From NCBI RefSeq assembly GCF_037975245.1, contig NC_092573.1:13166001-13230000 (forward strand): a DNA stretch of 64,000 nucleotides, read 5' to 3'. The position numbers and the translations under genes are program-made. Shown here piece after piece: positions 38,126 through 51,213 of this stretch (its first letter is position 1; each line of letters begins with the position of its first letter). The notes below the pieces were generated by a model. It made no database searches, had not been told where the DNA came from, and saw nothing but the letters and a program-made list of their open reading frames with translations. The DNA comes from Apostichopus japonicus (lineage: Eukaryota; Echinodermata; Holothuroidea; Aspidochirotida; Stichopodidae).

Positions 38126-41100
38126 GCTCGCACGGAGAAACATATCCAGATTAAAACACAGAATTTCTTAACTGTTCTGTGTCACCTCCTTGAATCCTCC
38201 TTATTTGCACATCACCTCTACTTTGAATTATGCGCTTCCACATCAAGACATTCAAAACGATCGTGGTGACTGGAAATATGCCATAACAAGCATTGCGTTA
38301 GGTCATGTTACGTCTCGTGTGTGTCTGTGTGCTTTACTTATCTTTTCGTGTTTTTTTTTTTTCGTTTTTTTTTTTTTTCGTTTTTTTTTTTCACGGTTAA
38401 ACTTTTGTGCGAATGTACAATACTCCAATTGGGGCATGGTATGCATTCATATCACATTGTTTTGGAACAATCTGGAACTCTAAGTATTATTTCGACCCAA
38501 GAATCACCAGGCTGGCGTGGTGGCCTGAACGGTTGGAAGACAGCACTGCGCGTCGGTGTTTGTTGTCAGGCTGTGTGAATCGCGCCGATCGGATGACAGA
38601 CACTGCTTTGTTTATAATGGCATCGCCAAGGTGGAATTTTTACACGGGCCTAGGATCCCAATTCCGTATCCTCCCTTAGTTCGCAAAAGCATCCGGGAGA
38701 TTACGTTTAGAGTCCGGCCTTCGGGCCAGAAGTGGGCTAGCTGACTTGCAATGGAGGGCTCACGTCGATTCGGACTGGGTTGATGTTCAACGTTCAGTGA
38801 AACCATGGCCTCGATGAGGCGTAATCTCTTGTTAATTTTAGCTTTCTGTCTTCAATTTTATAATATAATTATATAAATTAATTATTGCCTTTTTTATTCG
38901 TCTTTTTCTCGCTTAGTTATCGCATTTTATTCAAGGTTAAATATATGCTCATGTCTGCCTAGGTTCGACTCCCCGCCGAAGCAATATTTTATTTTATTTT
39001 TTTATTATTATTATTAATATTTGGGGTGTTGTTAATATCTGCATGTCTATGCATGGTGTTTTAAGTTTGTTTCGCTTTGTTTGTCTGTTTTTTTGTTTGT
39101 TTTTTTAGGGGGAGGGGGGTGTTTGTCTCTATTTTGGTATTTTGTTTCGCGTAAACAAAGTAGGTCATTGCAATAATTTTTGCACAACTTGTCAATAGAA
39201 ACCGATTCGGAACTTAAGACCTGAGTGGTAAATTTGATTTCTGTCTCGCTCGTCGCCTTTCACTGGAAATTTGAATGAAAGTATTCATAAGGACGAAAAC
39301 TGTACCTGCAAAAAGAAATGCTTCTTTTGTACAGTGTAAGGCCACCGCGACATCTTTTCTGACAAGCTTGATGATATTTGTTCTTCGGGAATGTTGTGTC
39401 ATTACTTAGCCTTTATATTATAAACAGTTAAGTGTGGAAACAGCTATGCTCCTGTTAGAACAACTTAACATTTCTTAAATGCTGATTTACTGAGGCAGGC
39501 GTTTGAAAGACAGTGTGATACAAACAGGTACGGTAACGTCATAAACAATGCCACGAGCTCTCCGTGCATTAAAAACGATCGAAATGTGCGGTATTCATGA
39601 CGGTACACAAAGCAGATAATGCGGATACAGCAGACATAGCCGAGAATAAAATCTAGTAGCGTGGAGGATTCAATTATGACATACTAGGACTTTCTACTGG
39701 TAAACTTTACTCATTGTCGAATAAATCTATATCTAATTTCTAGCTTTTGCTCTGTGTTTAACGTATTATGACCAAAACAAATATGAAGTTCACGACAATT
39801 CCATCGGACTTGTATATTCGTTTAAAAATAGCTCCGTTTCGAATCTAACGCTCCATTGCTATGGTAACATGGTGAATAATAGCCCTGCCGCTAATGGATA
39901 TGTAGAAGATGACCATCGGTGGCGCTCTCAACTTCTCGTGCCACGTCTGGCACCTATACAAGAAGTAACCGACATATTACTGGCGCAATCCCGACCGAAC
40001 ATATTTTAACTCTCCTCAGACAGACTTTTCTACACTGATCCCAGAAAGCATTAAGTGCCGTCAAAATGCCTCAGTTGCCAATAGGTACATGTCCATGACG
40101 TAACACTGTTCTCGTTGTGCAGAAAACTGAAGTCAAAAGTAAGGCATATACTGATAGGCCTAGACTAGGTATACGTTGCAGACTATACATATGCTAACTT
40201 CACAGACAGACATACATGCATTCAGACAACTTCGGGTAATGTAAAATATCACTAACCGTAATCACGTTATGTTTACTCTGTCTTCAAATGTCGTCCTTTT
40301 CTTCTCTGCAACCCCGGGCCGTCATTGGAGTCGTTCGAACAACTATATTAAGGCGAAGAACGACGTCAAGATATATCCAACGTCTAGACTACACTGCTTG
40401 CAATGGAGAGAGAACTGCCCAGTACAGTACAGTACGTGTTGATATGAACGCCTACAAAATGACAACAAATATTTTCCATTGAAAATCCACTGTGTATGAC
40501 GGTATAGTAAACACTCGTATATAGATCAACGCACACGCGCGCACGGAGGTATTATGTACGTACAGCATGCAATGCAGACAAATATTTCGGAGCGCGCGCT
40601 TCTGATTTTGTGCTGATATTCTTGTGAGCGCTCTTGTATCACTGTTTGCATGCGCGCACGGACAAGATAGACGTCAGACTATCACGCTGTAGCTACTAAA
40701 CCTTTACTTACATGTGTACAGCAGTAGACTACTGTGATGGTTGCATGCGGCAGTTTAATTTTGTGTGCACAATATGTCAGCATTGTACGGTGGCTTAATA
40801 AGGACATAGGAAAGAAAAACAGTGTCCCCAAATCTCACAATGTTGTCTTTTTATCTCAAACGTTGCCTCTTTTTTTCCCTTCAAAATTTAGATCCAAAAA
40901 CAAAAGTCCAAAAGTAGAGACAAAAAGTCCAAATTTTCAGATTTGAGCAGACTTGTTTCCTTTCCTATGTCCCTATTAAGCCACCGTAGTATTGTGACTA
41001 TTCTATGATCAGAAAAACTGTACAAATCTAACGGAATTGCTAATGTTATAATGTTAAGAGACTGGCCTTTATCATCCCTGTAAAGTCAGAACGCGACGGT

Positions 41101-41391
41101 GTTTATTTCAGTCACGGTTGGCAGCCCTCTTAGGGTTTTAATCAGGAGCTTTCTATTTTATAGCTGTTGTAGGTGTCGTACCAGAAGTAATCCTTCCATT
41201 ATCTTACACAGTACTAAGTCCGTCACGTTTAGGGTCCGCTAAAGTATAGCTAGAAGTTGTCAACTGACAAATCATACCCCCACGTTGATATCTGAGGGCT
41301 TGGCCTGCCAGGGTGCATGCACATTTCTATATCATGACGCAGTTTAGACTTTGAGCTAGAAGAGGAGCAAGTTGAGCACACTGAACCGTCC
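38126..41391 (+). repeat. Unit copy 13 (type A, complete)
   Basis: 3266 bp. Structured RNA at 38694-38831, MITE at 40786-40988. Confidence 0.95.
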
Positions 41392-44300
41392 GCTCGCACG
41401 GAGAAACATATCCAGATTAAAACACAGAATTTCTTAACTGTTCTGTGTCACCTCCTTGAATCCTCCTTATTTGCACATCACCTCTACTTTGAATTATGCG
41501 CTTCCACATCAAGACATTCAAAACGATCGTGGTGACTGGAAATATGCCATAACAAGCATTGCGTTAGGTCATGTTACGTCTCGTGTGTGTCTGTGTGCTT
41601 TACTTATCTTTTCGTGTTTTTTTTTTTTCGTTTTTTTTTTTTTTCGTTTTTTTTTTTCACGGTTAAACTTTTGTGCGAATGTACAATACTCCAATTGGGG
41701 CATGGTATGCATTCATATCACATTGTTTTGGAACAATCTGGAACTCTAAGTATTATTTCGACCCAAGAATCACCAGGCTGGCGTGGTGGCCTGAACGGTT
41801 GGAAGACAGCACTGCGCGTCGGTGTTTGTTGTCAGGCTGTGTGAATCGCGCCGATCGGATGACAGACACTGCTTTGTTTATAATGGCATCGCCAAGGTGG
41901 AATTTTTACACGGGCCTAGGATCCCAATTCCGTATCCTCCCTTAGTTCGCAAAAGCATCCGGGAGATTACGTTTAGAGTCCGGCCTTCGGGCCAGAAGTG
42001 GGCTAGCTGACTTGCAATGGAGGGCTCACGTCGATTCGGACTGGGTTGATGTTCAACGTTCAGTGAAACCATGGCCTCGATGAGGCGTAATCTCTTGTTA
42101 ATTTTAGCTTTCTGTCTTCAATTTTATAATATAATTATATAAATTAATTATTGCCTTTTTTATTCGTCTTTTTCTCGCTTAGTTATCGCATTTTATTCAA
42201 GGTTAAATATATGCTCATGTCTGCCTAGGTTCGACTCCCCGCCGAAGCAATATTTTATTTTATTTTTTTATTATTATTATTAATATTTGGGGTGTTGTTA
42301 ATATCTGCATGTCTATGCATGGTGTTTTAAGTTTGTTTCGCTTTGTTTGTCTGTTTTTTTGTTTGTTTTTTTAGGGGGAGGGGGGTGTTTGTCTCTATTT
42401 TGGTATTTTGTTTCGCGTAAACAAAGTAGGTCATTGCAATAATTTTTGCACAACTTGTCAATAGAAACCGATTCGGAACTTAAGACCTGAGTGGTAAATT
42501 TGATTTCTGTCTCGCTCGTCGCCTTTCACTGGAAATTTGAATGAAAGTATTCATAAGGACGAAAACTGTACCTGCAAAAAGAAATGCTTCTTTTGTACAG
42601 TGTAAGGCCACCGCGACATCTTTTCTGACAAGCTTGATGATATTTGTTCTTCGGGAATGTTGTGTCATTACTTAGCCTTTATATTATAAACAGTTAAGTG
42701 TGGAAACAGCTATGCTCCTGTTAGAACAACTTAACATTTCTTAAATGCTGATTTACTGAGGCAGGCGTTTGAAAGACAGTGTGATACAAACAGGTACGGT
42801 AACGTCATAAACAATGCCACGAGCTCTCCGTGCATTAAAAACGATCGAAATGTGCGGTATTCATGACGGTACACAAAGCAGATAATGCGGATACAGCAGA
42901 CATAGCCGAGAATAAAATCTAGTAGCGTGGAGGATTCAATTATGACATACTAGGACTTTCTACTGGTAAACTTTACTCATTGTCGAATAAATCTATATCT
43001 AATTTCTAGCTTTTGCTCTGTGTTTAACGTATTATGACCAAAACAAATATGAAGTTCACGACAATTCCATCGGACTTGTATATTCGTTTAAAAATAGCTC
43101 CGTTTCGAATCTAACGCTCCATTGCTATGGTAACATGGTGAATAATAGCCCTGCCGCTAATGGATATGTAGAAGATGACCATCGGTGGCGCTCTCAACTT
43201 CTCGTGCCACGTCTGGCACCTATACAAGAAGTAACCGACATATTACTGGCGCAATCCCGACCGAACATATTTTAACTCTCCTCAGACAGACTTTTCTACA
43301 CTGATCCCAGAAAGCATTAAGTGCCGTCAAAATGCCTCAGTTGCCAATAGGTACATGTCCATGACGTAACACTGTTCTCGTTGTGCAGAAAACTGAAGTC
43401 AAAAGTAAGGCATATACTGATAGGCCTAGACTAGGTATACGTTGCAGACTATACATATGCTAACTTCACAGACAGACATACATGCATTCAGACAACTTCG
43501 GGTAATGTAAAATATCACTAACCGTAATCACGTTATGTTTACTCTGTCTTCAAATGTCGTCCTTTTCTTCTCTGCAACCCCGGGCCGTCATTGGAGTCGT
43601 TCGAACAACTATATTAAGGCGAAGAACGACGTCAAGATATATCCAACGTCTAGACTACACTGCTTGCAATGGAGAGAGAACTGCCCAGTACAGTACAGTA
43701 CGTGTTGATATGAACGCCTACAAAATGACAACAAATATTTTCCATTGAAAATCCACTGTGTATGACGGTATAGTAAACACTCGTATATAGATCAACGCAC
43801 ACGCGCGCACGGAGGTATTATGTACGTACAGCATGCAATGCAGACAAATATTTCGGAGCGCGCGCTTCTGATTTTGTGCTGATATTCTTGTGAGCGCTCT
43901 TGTATCACTGTTTGCATGCGCGCACGGACAAGATAGACGTCAGACTATCACGCTGTAGCTACTAAACCTTTACTTACATGTGTACAGCAGTAGACTACTG
44001 TGATGGTTGCATGCGGCAGTTTAATTTTGTGTGCACAATATGTCAGCATTGTACGGTGGCTTAATAAGGACATAGGAAAGAAAAACAGTGTCCCCAAATC
44101 TCACAATGTTGTCTTTTTATCTCAAACGTTGCCTCTTTTTTTCCCTTCAAAATTTAGATCCAAAAACAAAAGTCCAAAAGTAGAGACAAAAAGTCCAAAT
44201 TTTCAGATTTGAGCAGACTTGTTTCCTTTCCTATGTCCCTATTAAGCCACCGTAGTATTGTGACTATTCTATGATCAGAAAAACTGTACAAATCTAACGG

Positions 44301-44657
44301 AATTGCTAATGTTATAATGTTAAGAGACTGGCCTTTATCATCCCTGTAAAGTCAGAACGCGACGGTGTTTATTTCAGTCACGGTTGGCAGCCCTCTTAGG
44401 GTTTTAATCAGGAGCTTTCTATTTTATAGCTGTTGTAGGTGTCGTACCAGAAGTAATCCTTCCATTATCTTACACAGTACTAAGTCCGTCACGTTTAGGG
44501 TCCGCTAAAGTATAGCTAGAAGTTGTCAACTGACAAATCATACCCCCACGTTGATATCTGAGGGCTTGGCCTGCCAGGGTGCATGCACATTTCTATATCA
44601 TGACGCAGTTTAGACTTTGAGCTAGAAGAGGAGCAAGTTGAGCACACTGAACCGTCC
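41392..44657 (+). repeat. Unit copy 14 (type A, complete)
   Basis: 3266 bp. Structured RNA at 41960-42097, MITE at 44052-44254. Confidence 0.95.
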
Positions 44658-47600
44658 GCTCGCACGGAGAAACATATCCAGATTAAAACACAGAATTTCT
44701 TAACTGTTCTGTGTCACCTCCTTGAATCCTCCTTATTTGCACATCACCTCTACTTTGAATTATGCGCTTCCACATCAAGACATTCAAAACGATCGTGGTG
44801 ACTGGAAATATGCCATAACAAGCATTGCGTTAGGTCATGTTACGTCTCGTGTGTGTCTGTGTGCTTTACTTATCTTTTCGTGTTTTTTTTTTTTCGTTTT
44901 TTTTTTTTTTCGTTTTTTTTTTTCACGGTTAAACTTTTGTGCGAATGTACAATACTCCAATTGGGGCATGGTATGCATTCATATCACATTGTTTTGGAAC
45001 AATCTGGAACTCTAAGTATTATTTCGACCCAAGAATCACCAGGCTGGCGTGGTGGCCTGAACGGTTGGAAGACAGCACTGCGCGTCGGTGTTTGTTGTCA
45101 GGCTGTGTGAATCGCGCCGATCGGATGACAGACACTGCTTTGTTTATAATGGCATCGCCAAGGTGGAATTTTTACACGGGCCTAGGATCCCAATTCCGTA
45201 TCCTCCCTTAGTTCGCAAAAGCATCCGGGAGATTACGTTTAGAGTCCGGCCTTCGGGCCAGAAGTGGGCTAGCTGACTTGCAATGGAGGGCTCACGTCGA
45301 TTCGGACTGGGTTGATGTTCAACGTTCAGTGAAACCATGGCCTCGATGAGGCGTAATCTCTTGTTAATTTTAGCTTTCTGTCTTCAATTTTATAATATAA
45401 TTATATAAATTAATTATTGCCTTTTTTATTCGTCTTTTTCTCGCTTAGTTATCGCATTTTATTCAAGGTTAAATATATGCTCATGTCTGCCTAGGTTCGA
45501 CTCCCCGCCGAAGCAATATTTTATTTTATTTTTTTATTATTATTATTAATATTTGGGGTGTTGTTAATATCTGCATGTCTATGCATGGTGTTTTAAGTTT
45601 GTTTCGCTTTGTTTGTCTGTTTTTTTGTTTGTTTTTTTAGGGGGAGGGGGGTGTTTGTCTCTATTTTGGTATTTTGTTTCGCGTAAACAAAGTAGGTCAT
45701 TGCAATAATTTTTGCACAACTTGTCAATAGAAACCGATTCGGAACTTAAGACCTGAGTGGTAAATTTGATTTCTGTCTCGCTCGTCGCCTTTCACTGGAA
45801 ATTTGAATGAAAGTATTCATAAGGACGAAAACTGTACCTGCAAAAAGAAATGCTTCTTTTGTACAGTGTAAGGCCACCGCGACATCTTTTCTGACAAGCT
45901 TGATGATATTTGTTCTTCGGGAATGTTGTGTCATTACTTAGCCTTTATATTATAAACAGTTAAGTGTGGAAACAGCTATGCTCCTGTTAGAACAACTTAA
46001 CATTTCTTAAATGCTGATTTACTGAGGCAGGCGTTTGAAAGACAGTGTGATACAAACAGGTACGGTAACGTCATAAACAATGCCACGAGCTCTCCGTGCA
46101 TTAAAAACGATCGAAATGTGCGGTATTCATGACGGTACACAAAGCAGATAATGCGGATACAGCAGACATAGCCGAGAATAAAATCTAGTAGCGTGGAGGA
46201 TTCAATTATGACATACTAGGACTTTCTACTGGTAAACTTTACTCATTGTCGAATAAATCTATATCTAATTTCTAGCTTTTGCTCTGTGTTTAACGTATTA
46301 TGACCAAAACAAATATGAAGTTCACGACAATTCCATCGGACTTGTATATTCGTTTAAAAATAGCTCCGTTTCGAATCTAACGCTCCATTGCTATGGTAAC
46401 ATGGTGAATAATAGCCCTGCCGCTAATGGATATGTAGAAGATGACCATCGGTGGCGCTCTCAACTTCTCGTGCCACGTCTGGCACCTATACAAGAAGTAA
46501 CCGACATATTACTGGCGCAATCCCGACCGAACATATTTTAACTCTCCTCAGACAGACTTTTCTACACTGATCCCAGAAAGCATTAAGTGCCGTCAAAATG
46601 CCTCAGTTGCCAATAGGTACATGTCCATGACGTAACACTGTTCTCGTTGTGCAGAAAACTGAAGTCAAAAGTAAGGCATATACTGATAGGCCTAGACTAG
46701 GTATACGTTGCAGACTATACATATGCTAACTTCACAGACAGACATACATGCATTCAGACAACTTCGGGTAATGTAAAATATCACTAACCGTAATCACGTT
46801 ATGTTTACTCTGTCTTCAAATGTCGTCCTTTTCTTCTCTGCAACCCCGGGCCGTCATTGGAGTCGTTCGAACAACTATATTAAGGCGAAGAACGACGTCA
46901 AGATATATCCAACGTCTAGACTACACTGCTTGCAATGGAGAGAGAACTGCCCAGTACAGTACAGTACGTGTTGATATGAACGCCTACAAAATGACAACAA
47001 ATATTTTCCATTGAAAATCCACTGTGTATGACGGTATAGTAAACACTCGTATATAGATCAACGCACACGCGCGCACGGAGGTATTATGTACGTACAGCAT
47101 GCAATGCAGACAAATATTTCGGAGCGCGCGCTTCTGATTTTGTGCTGATATTCTTGTGAGCGCTCTTGTATCACTGTTTGCATGCGCGCACGGACAAGAT
47201 AGACGTCAGACTATCACGCTGTAGCTACTAAACCTTTACTTACATGTGTACAGCAGTAGACTACTGTGATGGTTGCATGCGGCAGTTTAATTTTGTGTGC
47301 ACAATATGTCAGCATTGTACGGTGGCTTAATAAGGACATAGGAAAGAAAAACAGTGTCCCCAAATCTCACAATGTTGTCTTTTTATCTCAAACGTTGCCT
47401 CTTTTTTTCCCTTCAAAATTTAGATCCAAAAACAAAAGTCCAAAAGTAGAGACAAAAAGTCCAAATTTTCAGATTTGAGCAGACTTGTTTCCTTTCCTAT
47501 GTCCCTATTAAGCCACCGTAGTATTGTGACTATTCTATGATCAGAAAAACTGTACAAATCTAACGGAATTGCTAATGTTATAATGTTAAGAGACTGGCCT

Positions 47601-47922
47601 TTATCATCCCTGTAAAGTCAGAACGCGACGGTGTTTATTTCAGTCACGGTTGGCAGCCCTCTTAGGGTTTTAATCAGGAGCTTTCTATTTTATAGCTGTT
47701 GTAGGTGTCGTACCAGAAGTAATCCTTCCATTATCTTACACAGTACTAAGTCCGTCACGTTTAGGTCCGCTAAAGTATAGCTAGAAGTTGTCAACTGACA
47801 AATCATACCCCCACGTTGATATCTGAGGGCTTGGCCTGCCAGGGTGCATGCACATTTCTATATCATGACGCAGTTTAGACTTTGAGCTAGAAGAGGAGCA
47901 AGTTGAGCACACTGAACCGTCC
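44658..47922 (+). repeat. Unit copy 15 (type A, complete, -1 bp)
   Basis: 3265 bp. One G is missing near 47764, where TTTAGGGTCC becomes TTTAGGTCC. Structured RNA at 45226-45363, MITE at 47318-47520. This is the first of a run of indels approaching the second gap. Confidence 0.95.
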
Positions 47923-50900
47923 GCTCGCACGGAGAAACATATCCAGATTAAAACACAGAATTTCTTAACTGTTCTGTGTCACCTCCTTGAATCCTCCTTA
48001 TTTGCACATCACCTCTACTTTGAATTATGCGCTTCCACATCAAGACATTCAAAACGATCGTGGTGACTGGAAATATGCCATAACAAGCATTGCGTTAGGT
48101 CATGTTACGTCTCGTGTGTGTCTGTGTGCTTTACTTATCTTTTCGTGTTTTTTTTTTTTCGTTTTTTTTTTTTTCGTTTTTTTTTTTCACGGTTAAACTT
48201 TTGTGCGAATGTACAATACTCCAATTGGGGCATGGTATGCATTCATATCACATTGTTTTGGAACAATCTGGAACTCTAAGTATTATTTCGACCCAAGAAT
48301 CACCAGGCTGGCGTGGTGGCCTGAACGGTTGGAAGACAGCACTGCGCGTCGGTGTTTGTTGTCAGGCTGTGTGAATCGCGCCGATCGGATGACAGACACT
48401 GCTTTGTTTATAATGGCATCGCCAAGGTGGAATTTTTACACGGGCCTAGGATCCCAATTCCGTATCCTCCCTTAGTTCGCAAAAGCATCCGGGAGATTAC
48501 GTTTAGAGTCCGGCCTTCGGGCCAGAAGTGGGCTAGCTGACTTGCAATGGAGGGCTCACGTCGATTCGGACTGGGTTGATGTTCAACGTTCAGTGAAACC
48601 ATGGCCTCGATGAGGCGTAATCTCTTGTTAATTTTAGCTTTCTGTCTTCAATTTTATAATATAATTATATAAATTAATTATTGCCTTTTTTATTCGTCTT
48701 TTTCCTCGCTTAGTTATCGCATTTTATTCAAGGTTAAATATATGCTCATGTCTGCCTAGGTTCGACTCCCCGCCGAAGCAATATTTTATTTTATTTTTTT
48801 ATTATTATTATTAATATTTGGGGTGTTGTTAATATCTGCATGTCTATGCATGGTGTTTTAAGTTTGTTTCGCTTTGTTTGTCTGTTTTTTTGTTTGTTTT
48901 TTTAGGGGGAGGGGGGTGTTTGTCTCTATTTTGGTATTTTGTTTCGCGTAAACAAAGTAGGTCATTGCAATAATTTTTGCACAACTTGTCAATAGAAACC
49001 GATTCGGAACTTAAGACCTGAGTGGTAAATTTGATTTCTGTCTCGCTCGTCGCCTTTCACTGGAAATTTGAATGAAAGTATTCATAAGGACGAAAACTGT
49101 ACCTGCAAAAAAGAAATGCTTCTTTTGTACAGTGTAAGGCCACCGCGACATCTTTTCTGACAAGCTTGATGATATTTGTTCTTCGGGAATGTTGTGTCAT
49201 TACTTAGCCTTTATATTATAAACAGTTAAGTGTGGAAACAGCTATGCTCCTGTTAGAACAACTTAACATTTCTTAAATGCTGATTTACTGAGGCAGGCGT
49301 TTGAAAGACAGTGTGATACAAACAGGTACGGTAACGTCATAAACAATGCCACGAGCTCTCCGTGCATTAAAAACGATCGAAATGTGCGGTATTCATGACG
49401 GTACACAAAGCAGATAATGCGGATACAGCAGACATAGCCGAGAATAAAATCTAGTAGCGTGGAGGATTCAATTATGACATACTAGGACTTTCTACTGGTA
49501 AACTTTACTCATTGTCGAATAAATCTATATCTAATTTCTAGCTTTTGCTCTGTGTTTAACGTATTATGACCAAAACAAATATGAAGTTCACGACAATTCC
49601 ATCGGACTTGTATATTCGTTTAAAAATAGCTCCGTTTCGAATCTAACGCTCCATTGCTATGGTAACATGGTGAATAATAGCCCTGCCGCTAATGGATATG
49701 TAGAAGATGACCATCGGTGGCGCTCTCAACTTCTCGTGCCACGTCTGGCACCTATACAAGAAGTAACCGACATATTACTGGCGCAATCCCGACCGAACAT
49801 ATTTTAACTCTCCTCAGACAGACTTTTCTACACTGATCCCAGAAAGCATTAAGTGCCGTCAAAATGCCTCAGTTGCCAATAGGTACATGTCCATGACGTA
49901 ACACTGTTCTCGTTGTGCAGAAAACTGAAGTCAAAAGTAAGGCATATACTGATAGGCCTAGACTAGGTATACGTTGCAGACTATACATATGCTAACTTCA
50001 CAGACAGACATACATGCATTCAGACAACTTCGGGTAATGTAAAATATCACTAACCGTAATCACGTTATGTTTACTCTGTCTTCAAATGTCGTCCTTTTCT
50101 TCTCTGCAACCCCGGGCCGTCATTGGAGTCGTTCGAACAACTATATTAAGGCGAAGAACGACGTCAAGATATATCCAACGTCTAGACTACACTGCTTGCA
50201 ATGGAGAGAGAACTGCCCAGTACAGTACAGTACGTGTTGATATGAACGCCTACAAAATGACAACAAATATTTTCCATTGAAAATCCACTGTGTATGACGG
50301 TATAGTAAACACTCGTATATAGATCAACGCACACGCGCGCACGGAGGTATTATGTACGTACAGCATGCAATGCAGACAAATATTTCGGAGCGCGCGCTTC
50401 TGATTTTGTGCTGATATTCTTGTGAGCGCTCTTGTATCACTGTTTGCATGCGCGCACGGACAAGATAGACGTCAGACTATCACGCTGTAGCTACTAAACC
50501 TTTACTTACATGTGTACAGCAGTAGACTACTGTGATGGTTGCATGCGGGGCAGTTTAATTTTGTGTGCACAATATGTCAGCATTGTACGGTGGCTTAATA
50601 AGGACATAGGAAAGAAAAACAGTGTCCCCAAATCTCACAATGTTGTCTTTTTATCTCAAACGTTGCCTCTTTTTTTCCCTTCAAAATTTAGATCCAAAAA
50701 CAAAAGTCCAAAAGTAGAGACAAAAAGTCCAAATTTTCAGATTTGAGCAGACTTGTTTCCTTTCCTATGTCCCTATTAAGCCACCGTAGTATTGTGACTA
50801 TTCTATGATCAGAAAAACTGTACAAATCTAACGGAATTGCTAATGTTATAATGTTAAGAGACTGGCCTTTATCATCCCTGTAAAGTCAGAACGCGACGGT

Positions 50901-51113
50901 GTTTATTTCAGTCACGGTTGGCAGCCCTCTTAGGGTTTTAATCAGGAGCTTTCTATTTTATAGCTGTTGTAGGTGTCGTACCAGAAGTAATCCTTCCATT
51001 ATCTTACACAGTACTAAGTCCGTCACGTTTAGGGTCCGCTAAAGTATAGCTAGAAGTTGTCAACTGACAAATCATACCCCCACGTTGATATCTGAGGGCT
51101 TGGCCTGCCAGGG
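47923..51113 (+). repeat. Unit copy 16 (type A, cut by gap after unit position 3188)
   Basis: Four private indels: the middle T run is one shorter (T13), an extra C at 48704-48705, A6 for A5 at 49107-49112, and two extra G at 50547-50550. Structured RNA at 48490-48627, MITE at 50586-50788. Single-base indels in short homopolymers near a contig end suggest weaker consensus quality rather than biology. Confidence 0.95.
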
Positions 51114-51213
51114 NNNNNNNNNNNNNNNNNNNNNNNNNNNNNNNNNNNNNNNNNNNNNNNNNNNNNNNNNNNNNNNNNNNNNNNNNNNNNNNNNNNNNNN
51201 NNNNNNNNNNNNN
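51114..51213. other. Assembly gap 2 (100 N), hiding the type A to type B switch
   Basis: Exactly 100 N. The left contig ends at unit position 3188 of a type A copy. The right contig starts at about unit position 177 of a type B copy. Direct continuation would need roughly 254 bp, more than the N run, so the gap length is nominal. Confidence 0.97.
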
